Below, in pieces: positions 1 through 8,121 of a stretch of 9,748 nucleotides of DNA. The DNA lies in contig JAGAKC010000399.1 of the NCBI GenBank assembly GCA_017848155.1, positions 1-9,748 of the forward strand. Reading direction: 5' to 3'. The notes beneath the pieces were generated by a model. That model was not told the origin of the DNA. It saw only the letters and a program-made list of their open reading frames with translations, and ran no database searches. How positions within the stretch are numbered: position 1 is the stretch's first letter; each line of letters opens with the position of its first letter. The position numbers and the translations under genes were made by a program. Source of the stretch: Oscillospiraceae bacterium. Its GTDB lineage: Bacteria; Bacillota; Clostridia; Oscillospirales; Ruminococcaceae.

Positions 1-294
1 AAGGACGTTGGAGTTATAACCTCCCGCAAGTCCTCTGTCACCTGCAACAACTATAAACAGACGGTGCTTTATTTCTCTTTTTTCTGTGTATACAGTGGAG
101 AAATCGGTGTTTGCAGACGCTATCTCACACATCGACCTGTACAGCTCATTGAAATAGGGTCTTGCACCTTCGGCACGTGCTTTCGCCTTACGCAGCTTGC
201 TTGAGGATACCAGCTCCATCGCCTTTGTTATCTGACGGGTCGAGCCGACAGACTTGATGCGGCGCTTGATATCCTTCATATTTCCGCTTGCTAT
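1..294 (-). CDS. atpG: F1 ATP synthase gamma subunit, N-terminal part (runs off the left edge)
   Basis: The gamma subunit is the central shaft of F1. Its N- and C-terminal helices form the coiled coil that turns inside the alpha3/beta3 ring and couples c-ring rotation to ATP synthesis. About 98 codons are present. From the internal Met the protein begins MKDIKRRIKSV, followed by QITKAMELV and SSSKLRKAKA, which is the standard gamma N-terminal helix; the later VVAGDRGLAGGYN segment is the conserved loop of the Rossmann-like domain. The start is unusual. The only strong ribosome site (GGAGGTGA, 301-308) lies 24 nt (from its GGAGG core) before the first ATG (277-279). It is correctly placed 9 nt before an in-frame ATA at 292-294, which would give (M)ASGNMKDIK, an N-terminus I recall as common in clostridial gammas. 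An in-frame TGA just upstream leaves only ATC or ATA as longer starts. Identity is certain; the AUA start is inferred. The C-terminus lies outside the window. Confidence 0.93.
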   Translation of the reverse strand, partial: MASGNMKDIKRRIKSVGSTRQITKAMELVSSSKLRKAKARAEGARPYFNELYRSMCEIASANTDFSTVYTEKREIKHRLFIVVAGDRGLAGGYNSNVL

Positions 295-300
295 GATTTT

Positions 301-308
301 TCACCTCC
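301..308 (-). promoter_or_regulatory. Ribosome binding site of atpG, decides the start
   Basis: On the minus strand this reads GGAGGTGA, a full match to the anti-Shine-Dalgarno sequence. From the GGAGG core there are 9 nt to an in-frame ATA (292-294) but 24 nt to the first ATG (279). Spacing therefore favours the ATA codon, or a start altered by mutation or sequencing error. Confidence 0.75.
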
Positions 309-339
309 ATATATGGATTGGGGTGGTTGTGAAATGCTA

Positions 340-468
340 TCACTGAATGTTGTCATCAGTTGTGATATACTTAACCTTTTTTTCAATATACAGCCAACCT
401 ACCGCAAGAGCAGCGATAACTGCGATGACTGTAGATACTATGCTGAGAACAAAAGAAGCGTGTTTCAT
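340..468 (-). CDS. 42-residue single-pass membrane peptide between atpA and atpG (unknown function)
   Basis: A small gene of 42 codons plus stop fills most of the atpA-atpG gap. It has an ATG at 466-468, a textbook ribosome site AAAGGAG (476-482) 7 nt upstream, and tandem stops TGA TAG (337-342). The peptide starts MKHASFVLSIVSTVIAV. Residues 5-27 form one uninterrupted hydrophobic helix ending in GWLY, followed by a basic patch EKKVKY and a polar tail TTDDNIQ. It should be a bitopic membrane peptide; charges on both sides leave the orientation open. It starts 19 nt after the atpA stop, and atpG follows 45 nt after its own stop, so it is very likely translated from the atp mRNA. I do not recognise a family, and the usual operon has no gene here. 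An ATP synthase-associated small subunit or assembly factor is conceivable from position only. The ribosome site, membrane helix and double stop argue against chance. Confidence 0.72.
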   Translation of the reverse strand: MKHASFVLSIVSTVIAVIAALAVGWLYIEKKVKYITTDDNIQ

Positions 469-475
469 ATGCTTA

Positions 476-482
476 CTCCTTT
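476..482 (-). promoter_or_regulatory. Ribosome binding site of the 42-codon gene
   Basis: The minus strand reads AAAGGAG, 7 nt before the ATG at 468. It lies between the atpA stop (488-490) and the small gene and serves no other plausible start, which is the main support for real translation of the peptide. Confidence 0.7.
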
Positions 483-487
483 CGGCA

Positions 488-1996
488 TCAGCCTGCGTAA
501 GACGCTGCGAAGCTTGTGAGAACTTCCTTTACAGCCTCTTCTGTCTCGGGGGACATCACCTTTTCGGTCTTGATGCTCTCGAGTATCTCAGGCTTGCTGC
601 TTCTGATATGATCAATAAGATCCTTCTGGTACTGCTTGATCTGTTCGATCTGGATGGATGCAAGGTAGTTGTTGATTACTGCATAGATGATCACTACCTG
701 CTCCTCTACTGCGAGAGGAGAGTTCTGATCCTGCTTCAGTACCTCAACGATACGCTCGCCCTTTGCAAGACGATCCTTTGTATCCTGATCAAGGTCGGAG
801 CCGAACTGTGCGAAGGACTGCAGCTCTCTGTACTGAGAGTAGTCCAGCTTAAGTGTACCGGAAACCTTCTTCATTGCCTTGATCTGAGCGTTACCACCTA
901 CACGGGATACCGAGATACCGGGGTTAACGGCAGGACGTACACCTGCGTTGAACAGCTCTGTTTCAAGGTATATCTGACCGTCTGTGATGGAGATAACGTT
1001 TGTGGGGATATATGCGGAAACGTCGCCTGCCTGTGTTTCGATGATAGGAAGCGCAGTCAGCGAGCCGCCGCCGTAGTCCTTGTTAAGACGTGCCGCACGC
1101 TCAAGAAGTCTTGAGTGCAGGTAGAATACGTCGCCGGGGAACGCCTCACGTCCCGGGGGTCTTTTCAGCAGCAGGGAGAGCGTTCTGTAGGCAACAGCGT
1201 GCTTGGACAGATCGTCGTATACAACGAGTACGTCCTTGCCCTTGTCCATAAAGTACTCACCCATGGTGCAGCCGGAATATGGTGCAATGTACTGCAGAGG
1301 AGCAAGCTCCGACGCAGTAGCCGAAACGATGATGGTGTAATCCAGCGCATTGTTTGCACGAAGCTGCTCAACTACGCCTGCAACGGTAGAGTTCTTCTGA
1401 CCGATGGCAACATAGATGCAGATAACGTCCTTATCGTGCTGGTTGATTATCGTGTCGATGGCGATGGCAGTCTTACCTGTCTGTCTGTCGCCGATGATCA
1501 GCTCACGCTGACCTCTGCCTATCGGGATCATGCTGTCGATAGCCTTGATACCTGTCTGGAGAGGTACGTTTACAGGCTCTCTTGTGATGATACCGGAAGC
1601 GATCTTTTCAATGGGTCTTGTTTCCTTTGCAAGGATGGGACCCTTTCCGTCTATGGGCTGTCCGAGAGAGTTTACGACACGTCCGAGAAGCTCCTCACCT
1701 ACAGGCACGGATACGATGCTGCCTGTACGCTTTACTGTGTCGCCCTCTTTAATGCCGGCGTCAGAGCCGAGCATTACTGCGCCTACGAAATCCTGCTCAA
1801 GGTTCAGTGCCATGCAGTGAACGCCGTTCTCGAACTCGAGAAGCTCGTTGATCATGCACTTTTCAAGACCATGGATACGCACGATACCGTCACCGACAGT
1901 AACGACCGTACCGATGTCGCCGAGCTGGATCTTTGCGTTGTAGTTCTTGATGCGGGACTTGATAAGACCCGTTATTTCATCAGGGCGTAAATCCAT
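488..1996 (-). CDS. atpA: F1 ATP synthase alpha subunit
   Basis: Alpha is the non-catalytic nucleotide-binding subunit of the F1 head. Three copies alternate with beta and supply the arginine finger to the catalytic site. At 502 residues the length is normal for the family. Domains in order are the N-terminal beta-barrel (about 25-95), the nucleotide-binding core (about 96-375) and the C-terminal helical domain. The P-loop GDRQTGKT is at 169-176, the Walker B strand LVVYDD at 257-262, and the signature [14 protein letters not shown] at 355-368, in which Arg365 is the arginine finger. All key residues are intact. The ATG at 1994-1996 has AAAGGG (2006-2011) 9 nt upstream, a moderate ribosome site. 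atpH ends 33 nt before it. The catalytic partner beta (atpD) is not in the window and should lie past atpG. Confidence 0.99.
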   Translation of the reverse strand: MDLRPDEITGLIKSRIKNYNAKIQLGDIGTVVTVGDGIVRIHGLEKCMINELLEFENGVHCMALNLEQDFVGAVMLGSDAGIKEGDTVKRTGSIVSVPVGEELLGRVVNSLGQPIDGKGPILAKETRPIEKIASGIITREPVNVPLQTGIKAIDSMIPIGRGQRELIIGDRQTGKTAIAIDTIINQHDKDVICIYVAIGQKNSTVAGVVEQLRANNALDYTIIVSATASELAPLQYIAPYSGCTMGEYFMDKGKDVLVVYDDLSKHAVAYRTLSLLLKRPPGREAFPGDVFYLHSRLLERAARLNKDYGGGSLTALPIIETQAGDVSAYIPTNVISITDGQIYLETELFNAGVRPAVNPGISVSRVGGNAQIKAMKKVSGTLKLDYSQYRELQSFAQFGSDLDQDTKDRLAKGERIVEVLKQDQNSPLAVEEQVVIIYAVINNYLASIQIEQIKQYQKDLIDHIRSSKPEILESIKTEKVMSPETEEAVKEVLTSFAASYAG

Positions 1997-2029
1997 TACT
2001 ACAATCCCTTTCTTTTAGATTTTGTCTGC

Positions 2030-2581
2030 TTACGCTATGATCGAGCCGAGCTCGCTCTTCAATGCGTTAAGCCTTGCCTTGACGCTGCCGTCGTAGCGTG
2101 TGCTGCCGTAGTCTATTACGATACCGCCGATTATGGACGGGTCGAGCTTTTCACGGATGGAAATGGTCTTTCCTGTTATTCCGCTCATCTTCCGGATGAT
2201 CTTCTCACGCATACTGTCCGTAAGCGGCTCGCTTGTCGTAACGGTGATCTCGGCAATTTTGAAATGCTCGTTATACTTTGCACGGAAGTGCTTTACTATA
2301 CCATCATAGCAGGAGAATCTGCCCCTTTCCGCAAGTACGCAGAGAAGGTTTCCGACAAACTCGGACACATTTCCTGTGCTGATGATCTCTTTGGTAAGCT
2401 CCACCTTTTCCTGCACCGATACCGTGGGAGCGTCCATTATCTTGATAAGCTCGGGATTTTCGCTGATGATACCGCCGAGTGCGGTCAGCTCTCCGTAAAT
2501 GCTTTTCAGATTATCGGGACATTCCTCAAGGCACAGCTCGAAAAACGCTTCGCCGTATACCTTTTCAGCCTTTTCGTTCAT
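2030..2581 (-). CDS. atpH: ATP synthase delta subunit (stator, OSCP-like)
   Basis: Delta sits on top of F1 and ties the alpha subunits to the b stalk, holding the head still while the rotor turns. The protein has 183 residues, normal for bacterial delta. Residues about 1-105 form the helical alpha-binding domain, with YGEAFFEL near the start. The C-terminal domain carries the family signature LDPSIIGGIVI (146-156) followed by YDGSVKARL (163-171). The ATG at 2579-2581 is preceded by a GGAG ribosome site 7 nt upstream. It lies between atpF (36-nt gap) and atpA (33-nt gap), the canonical position. Sequence conservation in delta is generally low, but the signature and context leave no doubt. Confidence 0.97.
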   Translation of the reverse strand: MNEKAEKVYGEAFFELCLEECPDNLKSIYGELTALGGIISENPELIKIMDAPTVSVQEKVELTKEIISTGNVSEFVGNLLCVLAERGRFSCYDGIVKHFRAKYNEHFKIAEITVTTSEPLTDSMREKIIRKMSGITGKTISIREKLDPSIIGGIVIDYGSTRYDGSVKARLNALKSELGSIIA

Positions 2582-2617
2582 ATTGATCTCCGTTCTTACG
2601 CAGATTTGTGGCAGGTC

Positions 2618-3178
2618 TTATTCTTCCTTGCCCACATTCACCAAGAAATTAGAGATAATTTCCTCGTTATCCTTTGCCGAGATCTCTTTCTCGACAACCT
2701 TTTCAGCCGCAAGAATTACGATGCTGGAGATCTCATCCTTGATCTCGTTCATTGCACGCTTCTTGTCACGCTCGATAGCTTCCTCGGCCTTGACTCTGAT
2801 ATCAGCAGCCTTCTGGTTGGCTTCAGAAATGATCTCCTCTTCACGTGCCTGTGCTCTTGCTGTTGCCTGCTTCATGATCTCAGCGGCCTCGCTCTTAGCA
2901 TCGGCAAGTCTTTCCATATATTCCTGCTCTGCCTTCTGTGCGGATTCCTTTGCAGCCTGTGCTTCGGATATCTCCTTTGCAGCCATCTCCTTGCGCTTGT
3001 CAAGTATGTTGCACACCGGCTTGTACAGGAAAAATCTGAACAAGAGGAAGATTATGAGCGCATTGATAAGGGTAAAAATTATTGTTGTAGGGTTGATCGA
3101 TACCAGAGCTTCGTACCATGCGGGGGAAGCGGCTGCGGTATCTATCGTTCCTGCAGCTTCGCTGATTATATTCAGCAT
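2618..3178 (-). CDS. atpF: ATP synthase b subunit (peripheral stalk)
   Basis: Subunit b is the membrane-anchored stator arm; a pair of b subunits spans from subunit a to delta/F1. From the ATG at 3176-3178 the protein has 186 residues. It has a short extracytoplasmic N-terminus, one membrane helix (about 31-51), the conserved boundary LYKPVCNILDKRKE (51-64), then a long charged Ala/Glu/Lys helix to about residue 160 typical of the b coiled coil. A longer reading from TTG at 3190 (adding MGTE) is possible, but the ribosome site GGGAGGAG (3191-3198) would abut it. The ATG is 12 nt from the AGGAG core, slightly long but more likely. Only one b-type gene is seen, so the stalk is presumably a homodimer. 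Confidence 0.97.
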   Translation of the reverse strand: MLNIISEAAGTIDTAAASPAWYEALVSINPTTIIFTLINALIIFLLFRFFLYKPVCNILDKRKEMAAKEISEAQAAKESAQKAEQEYMERLADAKSEAAEIMKQATARAQAREEEIISEANQKAADIRVKAEEAIERDKKRAMNEIKDEISSIVILAAEKVVEKEISAKDNEEIISNFLVNVGKEE

Positions 3179-3221
3179 TTCAGTGCCCAACTCCTCCCAT
3201 TATGCTTTTTTTATCCGATGA

Positions 3222-4306
<1,085 letters not shown>

Positions 4307-4325
4307 TTTGATCAATCCTCCTTTT

Positions 4326-4342
4326 TCAGCGCACCGCGCTGA
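4326..4342 (-). other. Perfect 7-bp hairpin directly before the atpB ribosome site
   Basis: On the minus strand the RNA reads UCAGCGC GGU GCGCUGA, seven paired bases with a 3-nt loop, immediately followed by AAAAAGGAGG. There is no T-run, so it is not an intrinsic terminator. Its position next to the Shine-Dalgarno suggests a role in translation or in protecting a processed 5' end. This is inference. Confidence 0.5.
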
Positions 4343-4347
4343 GATTT

Positions 4348-4372
4348 ATATATCCTGCACGCAGGGATATAT
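4348..4372 (-). other. Longer hairpin overlapping the atpI stop codon
   Basis: ATATATCCTG (4348-4357) pairs with CAGG (4362-4365) and ATATAT (4367-4372), with one bulged G (4366) and a 4-nt loop (further closable by a C-G pair). The last base of the arm is part of the atpI stop codon. No T-run follows. Together with the hairpin at 4326-4342 it makes a tandem structure in the atpI-atpB junction that may mark an RNA cleavage or stability boundary. Confidence 0.5.
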
Positions 4373-4761
4373 CATGTTTTGTTTCTGAGCACCCGTATCG
4401 TTATGGTGATCTTAGGGAACAAAAGCGGAATAAGTGCTGTATAAAGATTTATGAACGGCACCAGTGCCGCAATAGTCATTGCAAGGAACAATCCGAGATA
4501 TCTTACGCAATACATGGCATTCATGTAGGTCTGCGCTGCTTTAGGGGTCTTTCGCACGGCTATCTGAGCTGTTTTACCGAGTATAAAGAAATTCAGCACA
4601 CAGATCAGATTTCCGTATATTCCGCCGATGATCAGCGTATAGTCGAAGCCGAAAGCGAAGAACAACGTCAGCACCACTGCGAAGAAAACACCGTTTACCG
4701 CAAGATAATACGGTCGCAGGGACTGCATCTCCTCAATGATGGGTTCTTTTCTTTTTGACAT
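4372..4761 (-). CDS. atpI: AtpI-family ATP synthase assembly protein
   Basis: The 129-residue protein has four predicted membrane helices (about 18-38, 42-62, 83-101 and 104-123), short basic loops and a basic C-terminus (IRVLRNKT). The segment GNLICVLNFFILGKTAQIAV resembles the second helix of the ATP synthase subunit I family. AtpI proteins assist assembly of the c ring in several bacteria, notably Na+-type ones, and are not part of the final enzyme. The gene sits directly upstream of atpB as in most operons. Its ATG (4759-4761) overlaps the atpZ stop by one base (TAATG), and no ribosome site is visible, so translation is probably coupled to atpZ. The family assignment rests on topology, size and position, since this family is weakly conserved. 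Confidence 0.85.
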   Translation of the reverse strand: MSKRKEPIIEEMQSLRPYYLAVNGVFFAVVLTLFFAFGFDYTLIIGGIYGNLICVLNFFILGKTAQIAVRKTPKAAQTYMNAMYCVRYLGLFLAMTIAALVPFINLYTALIPLLFPKITITIRVLRNKT

Positions 4762-5063
4762 TATTTGTGAAGTTTATGATATTCGTCGTAATAATCGTTG
4801 TCCGAGGGACTGTTGTAGCTGCGGGGAGCGTCCTTGTTGTCCTTTCCGTACAGGCGTATCAGCTTTCCGAGATATGAGATACCTCCGCCAAGCATAAAGA
4901 TCACACCAAGCGCCACGCATATACCCATAGACCATTCGGGCCATCCGAAATTCTTTGAAGCGTAGTATCCGCCGACTATGAATATAAGCAGCGGACATAT
5001 TATTGTAAACGCCAGCTGGCTTACGACAGCGTATACAGAAAGGGGATTATCCTTTTTTGCCAT
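4761..5063 (-). CDS. atpZ: AtpZ/AtpI-family two-helix membrane protein
   Basis: From the ATG at 5061-5063 this is a 100-residue protein. It has two membrane helices (about 13-33 and 45-66) joined by a short FGWPEW turn, then a charged, Tyr/Asp-rich tail of about 30 residues. Small two-helix proteins of this layout next to atpI belong to the AtpZ group (putative F0F1-ATPase accessory subunit, linked to Mg2+/Ca2+ handling in alkaliphilic Bacillus). A longer start from TTG at 5084 would overlap the upstream gene and has no ribosome site. The ATG lies one base after the TGA of the upstream gene, which suggests coupled translation. That coupling ties the ATP synthase cluster to the envelope genes before it. 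The role in this organism is unproven. Confidence 0.8.
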   Translation of the reverse strand: MAKKDNPLSVYAVVSQLAFTIICPLLIFIVGGYYASKNFGWPEWSMGICVALGVIFMLGGGISYLGKLIRLYGKDNKDAPRSYNSPSDNDYYDEYHKLHK

Positions 5064-5064
5064 A

Positions 5065-5826
5065 TCAGTATATGAATTTCGCAAGGCGCCATTCGTCGCC
5101 GTTCTTTACCATAGACATCTCAAGGATGGAGTCCTTGTCGGCTTCAGTAACAGCTGCGGGATCGATACCGTTCAGATATACTGTAAGCTTGCACTCTGTT
5201 TCAGAGAGCGGTGATACAGCTATACGGCAGCTTGACCAGTCCTTGTTGTATTCAATAGGCTCGAAATCAGCGCTTATGCCAAGTACGATCTCGTTTTTGT
5301 ACTTCGGACCGCTTTCCTCGGTATCAGCAGCTTCGCCCGTTGCTTCGAGTGTTTCTTCGATGGTAACGAGCACCTCACGGTCCTGATATACCGCAAGACC
5401 ATTGCCGTCTATATCTGTGAGTATCCGCTGTGCCTCATCTGCGACATAAACGGACTTCACGAAATCCTCGATCTGCTTCAGCGAGGTGTACTCCATGCTG
5501 TTTACAGTGTATATTCCGTCATCGGGCTCGTTGCCATATGGCTCATCAAAATGCTTCAGACCTTCTGTCAGAAACAGTCTGATTATGCGGTAGCTGTCCT
5601 GTACTAGGTCGTGTGCAGCATAAGTACATTCATCAATAAGCTCCTGTGTTGGCGAAAACGGAGCGGATGACTGTACAGATGAACCGCCGTCAGAGGCGGA
5701 AGTGCCGGGATCGTTGTTCTTGTTTCCTGTCATCAGAACCACCGCCACTATAGCCATTACGATCGCAAGTACTGCTACGATTATTGTTGATATTATCGGA
5801 ATAAGGGATCTATTCTGTTTGCTCAT
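5065..5826 (-). CDS. Membrane-anchored extracytoplasmic protein, function unknown
   Basis: A 253-residue protein with a basic N-terminus (MSKQNR), one long hydrophobic helix (about 8-33) and no lipobox. A Ser/Gly/Asp-rich linker (about 36-60) leads to a soluble domain predicted to lie outside the cell. The domain has helical stretches first (61-90 and 115-137, with YTSLKQIEDFVKSVY) and beta-like strands later, ending with GDEWRLAKF. That ending is common in NTF2-like and related secreted domains, and the YTSL...VY region faintly recalls IseA-type inhibitors of cell-wall DL-endopeptidases; neither match is firm. The ATG at 5826 has GAAAGG 8 nt upstream. It lies 23 nt after the bactofilin gene and its stop is one base from the atpZ start. 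The neighbours suggest an envelope role. Confidence 0.8.
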   Translation of the reverse strand: MSKQNRSLIPIISTIIVAVLAIVMAIVAVVLMTGNKNNDPGTSASDGGSSVQSSAPFSPTQELIDECTYAAHDLVQDSYRIIRLFLTEGLKHFDEPYGNEPDDGIYTVNSMEYTSLKQIEDFVKSVYVADEAQRILTDIDGNGLAVYQDREVLVTIEETLEATGEAADTEESGPKYKNEIVLGISADFEPIEYNKDWSSCRIAVSPLSETECKLTVYLNGIDPAAVTEADKDSILEMSMVKNGDEWRLAKFIY

Positions 5827-5849
5827 TTAAAAAACCTTTCAGAAACTTA

Positions 5850-6893
5850 TCACTTTACGCCGGCTTCCTTGCCGGATTCAAGGGAGATAGCATCAGGGAA
5901 CGCATTACGGCTGTCCTCTTTGGACAGGAAGGTCGTGTTGACATAGCCCTGAATGATCGCACCGTCTGTTACGGCGATCGTGGAAGCGTTGATATCGCCG
6001 AATACTATGGCGTCACGCTTAAGCTCAGCCTTTCCTGCGATCTCCAGCTTGCCTCTTATACGTCCGTTGACGTCTGCGTACTGTGAGGACAGGTCGCCGA
6101 TAAGTATCGTGTCACGGTCCATGCGCATCTTGCCCTTTATGGACAGATTGCCCTGCATAGCTGCGGAGTTCATGTTTGCGTTGTTGCACTTGATATCGCC
6201 GACTACCTTTCCGGTCATCTCGATGTCACGTGTGGTCTCAACGTTGCCCTTTATGTTGCCGTCAACCTGCATATTTGCAAGGGAGCGCACATTTCCGTCG
6301 ATAACGGTGTTTTTGGAGATGACTGTTACCTCGTCGGTAACGCCTGCGGCACGGTTGGCATTTACATTTCCTGTTGCAGGGGGAACATATCCGCCGCCGA
6401 AGCCGTTGTTTGCATTATATCCGCCCTGTGCACCGTAACCGCCGCCCTGAGGCATCTGAGCACTCTGCATGGGTGCAGCCTGTGCGGACTGCGCAGGGGC
6501 GCTCTGCTGTGCAGGAGCAGCTGCGGATGCAGCCTGTGTCGGAGCAGTTGCCTGAGGTCTTGCATTCGTCTGCTGTGTGTTGTCCACAGGATTACGGTAA
6601 TATGGAGTTTCCAGCGGCACGCCTGCTGCATTGTGCTCTGTAGCAGGTGCTGCGGATGCTGCTTGTGCAGGTGCGGTATTCTGAACAGCTTCTGCGGTCT
6701 GTGCCTGCTGCGCAGGGGTCACAGGTGCAGTGGGAGCAGTATCTGCCTCCATACGGAGATTCTGCTGTGCAAGGTACTGGTCGAGCTGAGTAGGGCCGGC
6801 TTCACGGGGCGCAGGAGCGTCCTGATTGTCCTCCATACCGTCTTTCTTCCACAGTTCCTTTACAGCCTGTGAAAAATTATCTTTAATACCCAT
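5850..6893 (-). CDS. Bactofilin-family polymer-forming protein with long disordered N-terminus
   Basis: Bactofilins polymerise without nucleotide into filaments that position cell-wall enzymes and shape factors. Of 347 residues, the C-terminal part (about 188-323) is the bactofilin beta-helix: repeated units such as VIDGNVRS, VDGNIKGNVET, VVGDIKC, LIGDLSS, VNGRIRGKLEI and VFGDINA, with regularly spaced hydrophobic and Gly residues. Residues 1-47 are mixed charged. Residues 48-148 are extremely rich in Ala, Gln, Pro and Thr, and 149-170 are Gly/Tyr/Asn-rich (GGGYGAQGGYN). Most bactofilins have tails of only tens of residues, so about 185 residues before the core is long. The ATG at 6893 has AAAGGA 8 nt upstream. 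It sits between a wall deacetylase and a membrane-anchored protein, fitting a scaffold for envelope enzymes. Confidence 0.92.
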   Translation of the reverse strand: MGIKDNFSQAVKELWKKDGMEDNQDAPAPREAGPTQLDQYLAQQNLRMEADTAPTAPVTPAQQAQTAEAVQNTAPAQAASAAPATEHNAAGVPLETPYYRNPVDNTQQTNARPQATAPTQAASAAAPAQQSAPAQSAQAAPMQSAQMPQGGGYGAQGGYNANNGFGGGYVPPATGNVNANRAAGVTDEVTVISKNTVIDGNVRSLANMQVDGNIKGNVETTRDIEMTGKVVGDIKCNNANMNSAAMQGNLSIKGKMRMDRDTILIGDLSSQYADVNGRIRGKLEIAGKAELKRDAIVFGDINASTIAVTDGAIIQGYVNTTFLSKEDSRNAFPDAISLESGKEAGVK

Positions 6894-6917
6894 TGTGGTC
6901 GTCCTTTCTATTGCAAA

Positions 6918-8048
6918 TTACGCATACGGTCCGATGAACTGTACGGGCTGAGTGTTGTTGTTTATCTTGTCGAACTTATAGCCTTTATTGATAAGGGCTT
7001 TGATTATATCCTCAAGAACATATACGGTGTTGATCCTGGGTGCAGAGTCGTGCATCAGGACGATGGAGCGGTAGTTGCCCTCTATATCCTGTGGTACCGA
7101 TGTATACATGTCGGTCCATGTTGCACCGCCTGCGTCATTGCTGTCAACATTCCAGTCATAGAAGCGGAAGCCCCGTCGTGTCATTTCAGCAATTATCGCA
7201 TCACGTGTCGCACCGTTGAAATCATTCTTGCTGCCGCCGGGGAAACGGAATATCTCGGTCTTTACGCCCGTTGCCTCGTATATCATCATCCACGCCTCAT
7301 AGAAATCATCAAGATATGCTTCGACAGAGGAGTATATCTGCTCGTATTCATGAGTGGTGCTGTGAACACCGATAGCATGTCCGTTATCAACGATCTGCTT
7401 CATTATCGCATAACATTCTTCGGTGCGTGTCGGAACCACAAAGAACGTCGCCTTTATGTCGTATTTCTTCAGATAATGGAGCACGGAATATGTATTCTCG
7501 GACGGACCGTCGTCAAACGTGAGGTACACGGTGCCTTCCTCACGGACAAATGTAGCAGGAACACGCACGGTCATGTCCGTATGAATGCTCTCGTATTCGC
7601 TGACAGGTGCTGTTACGGGTACATCGCCTGCGTCCGTGGTATCGGACAGGTCAGCAGTTTCTATAGTTTCAATGTTTTCAGACGTTTCGTCTGTCTTTTC
7701 AGGCTGTCCGCCTGTTTGCACAGATGGGTCTGTGATAACGGTGCCGTTTTTCTCCGCAAGGTAGTCCATAAGCTCCTTGTCAGAAAGTCCGCTGTCAGCA
7801 TACAGCTTGTAGAAATCCTCTACCGTGGAGCTTTTTCCGCTGAGCAGCTCGACCTTGGAAGAAAGCACAGCGTTTTCGTGCTGAAGCTCCTCAACAAGGC
7901 TGGTATTATTCTGCATCTGCTCAAGCTGCGCACTTTTGTTCCACAGTACGACGGCAAAAATGACGCACAGCACCAGCGGAACAAAAAAAGCTATACAGAG
8001 GACAGTTTTTATAAGCACCTTAAAAAATGCTACACTTCCAAAACGCAT
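6918..8048 (-). CDS. Membrane-anchored NodB polysaccharide deacetylase
   Basis: A carbohydrate esterase 4 (NodB) enzyme of 376 residues that should remove acetyl groups from a cell-surface glycan, most likely peptidoglycan. Layout: membrane helix (about 10-36), short coiled coil (38-70), acidic Thr/Glu/Asp-rich linker (about 105-158), NodB domain (about 172-360). All motifs are present: TFDDGPS (177-183, Asp179 catalytic base and Asp180 metal ligand), HSTTH (229-233, metal His residues), RFPGGS (268-273), DWNVD (298-302) and LMHD (331-334, His333). It should therefore be active and metal-dependent, acting outside the membrane. The ATG at 8048 has GAGGT upstream with near-ideal spacing. It is the first gene after the promoter at 8112-8140, and the bactofilin gene follows after 24 nt. 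The exact glycan cannot be read from sequence. Confidence 0.95.
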   Translation of the reverse strand: MRFGSVAFFKVLIKTVLCIAFFVPLVLCVIFAVVLWNKSAQLEQMQNNTSLVEELQHENAVLSSKVELLSGKSSTVEDFYKLYADSGLSDKELMDYLAEKNGTVITDPSVQTGGQPEKTDETSENIETIETADLSDTTDAGDVPVTAPVSEYESIHTDMTVRVPATFVREEGTVYLTFDDGPSENTYSVLHYLKKYDIKATFFVVPTRTEECYAIMKQIVDNGHAIGVHSTTHEYEQIYSSVEAYLDDFYEAWMMIYEATGVKTEIFRFPGGSKNDFNGATRDAIIAEMTRRGFRFYDWNVDSNDAGGATWTDMYTSVPQDIEGNYRSIVLMHDSAPRINTVYVLEDIIKALINKGYKFDKINNNTQPVQFIGPYA

Positions 8049-8083
8049 TATTTGACCTCTTAATCTATATTCCTGAAAAAGGC

Positions 8084-8121
8084 ATAGTATCGCCTATACT
8101 CTTATTCTTTAATGATACTAT
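8084..8121. repeat. 8-bp inverted repeat spanning the transcript start and the -10
   Basis: ATAGTATC (8084-8091) and GATACTAT (8114-8121) are exact reverse complements, 30 bp centre to centre, about three helical turns. The second arm overlaps the -10 (8112-8117), and the first lies just inside the predicted transcript. A nested AGTAT/ATACT hairpin (8086-8100) could form at the 5' end of the RNA. It could be an operator for a dimeric repressor or an RNA 5' stability hairpin. AT-rich chance pairing is possible. Confidence 0.4.

Noticed and set aside
1115..1990. Long plus-strand open frame (291 codons) opposite atpA, continued by another at 347-1114
   Set aside because: It is antisense to an intact, fully conserved atpA; the translation has no recognisable domain, and such frames arise from the codon bias of the true gene.
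6362..6643. Open frames on both strands within the bactofilin tail region
   Set aside because: The low-complexity gca/cag-rich coding sequence leaves all frames open; only the frame continuing into the bactofilin core is meaningful.
7050..8063. Plus-strand open frame of 337 codons opposite the deacetylase
   Set aside because: It is the mirror of a gene with all NodB motifs. The product is Cys/His/Arg-rich without domain logic.
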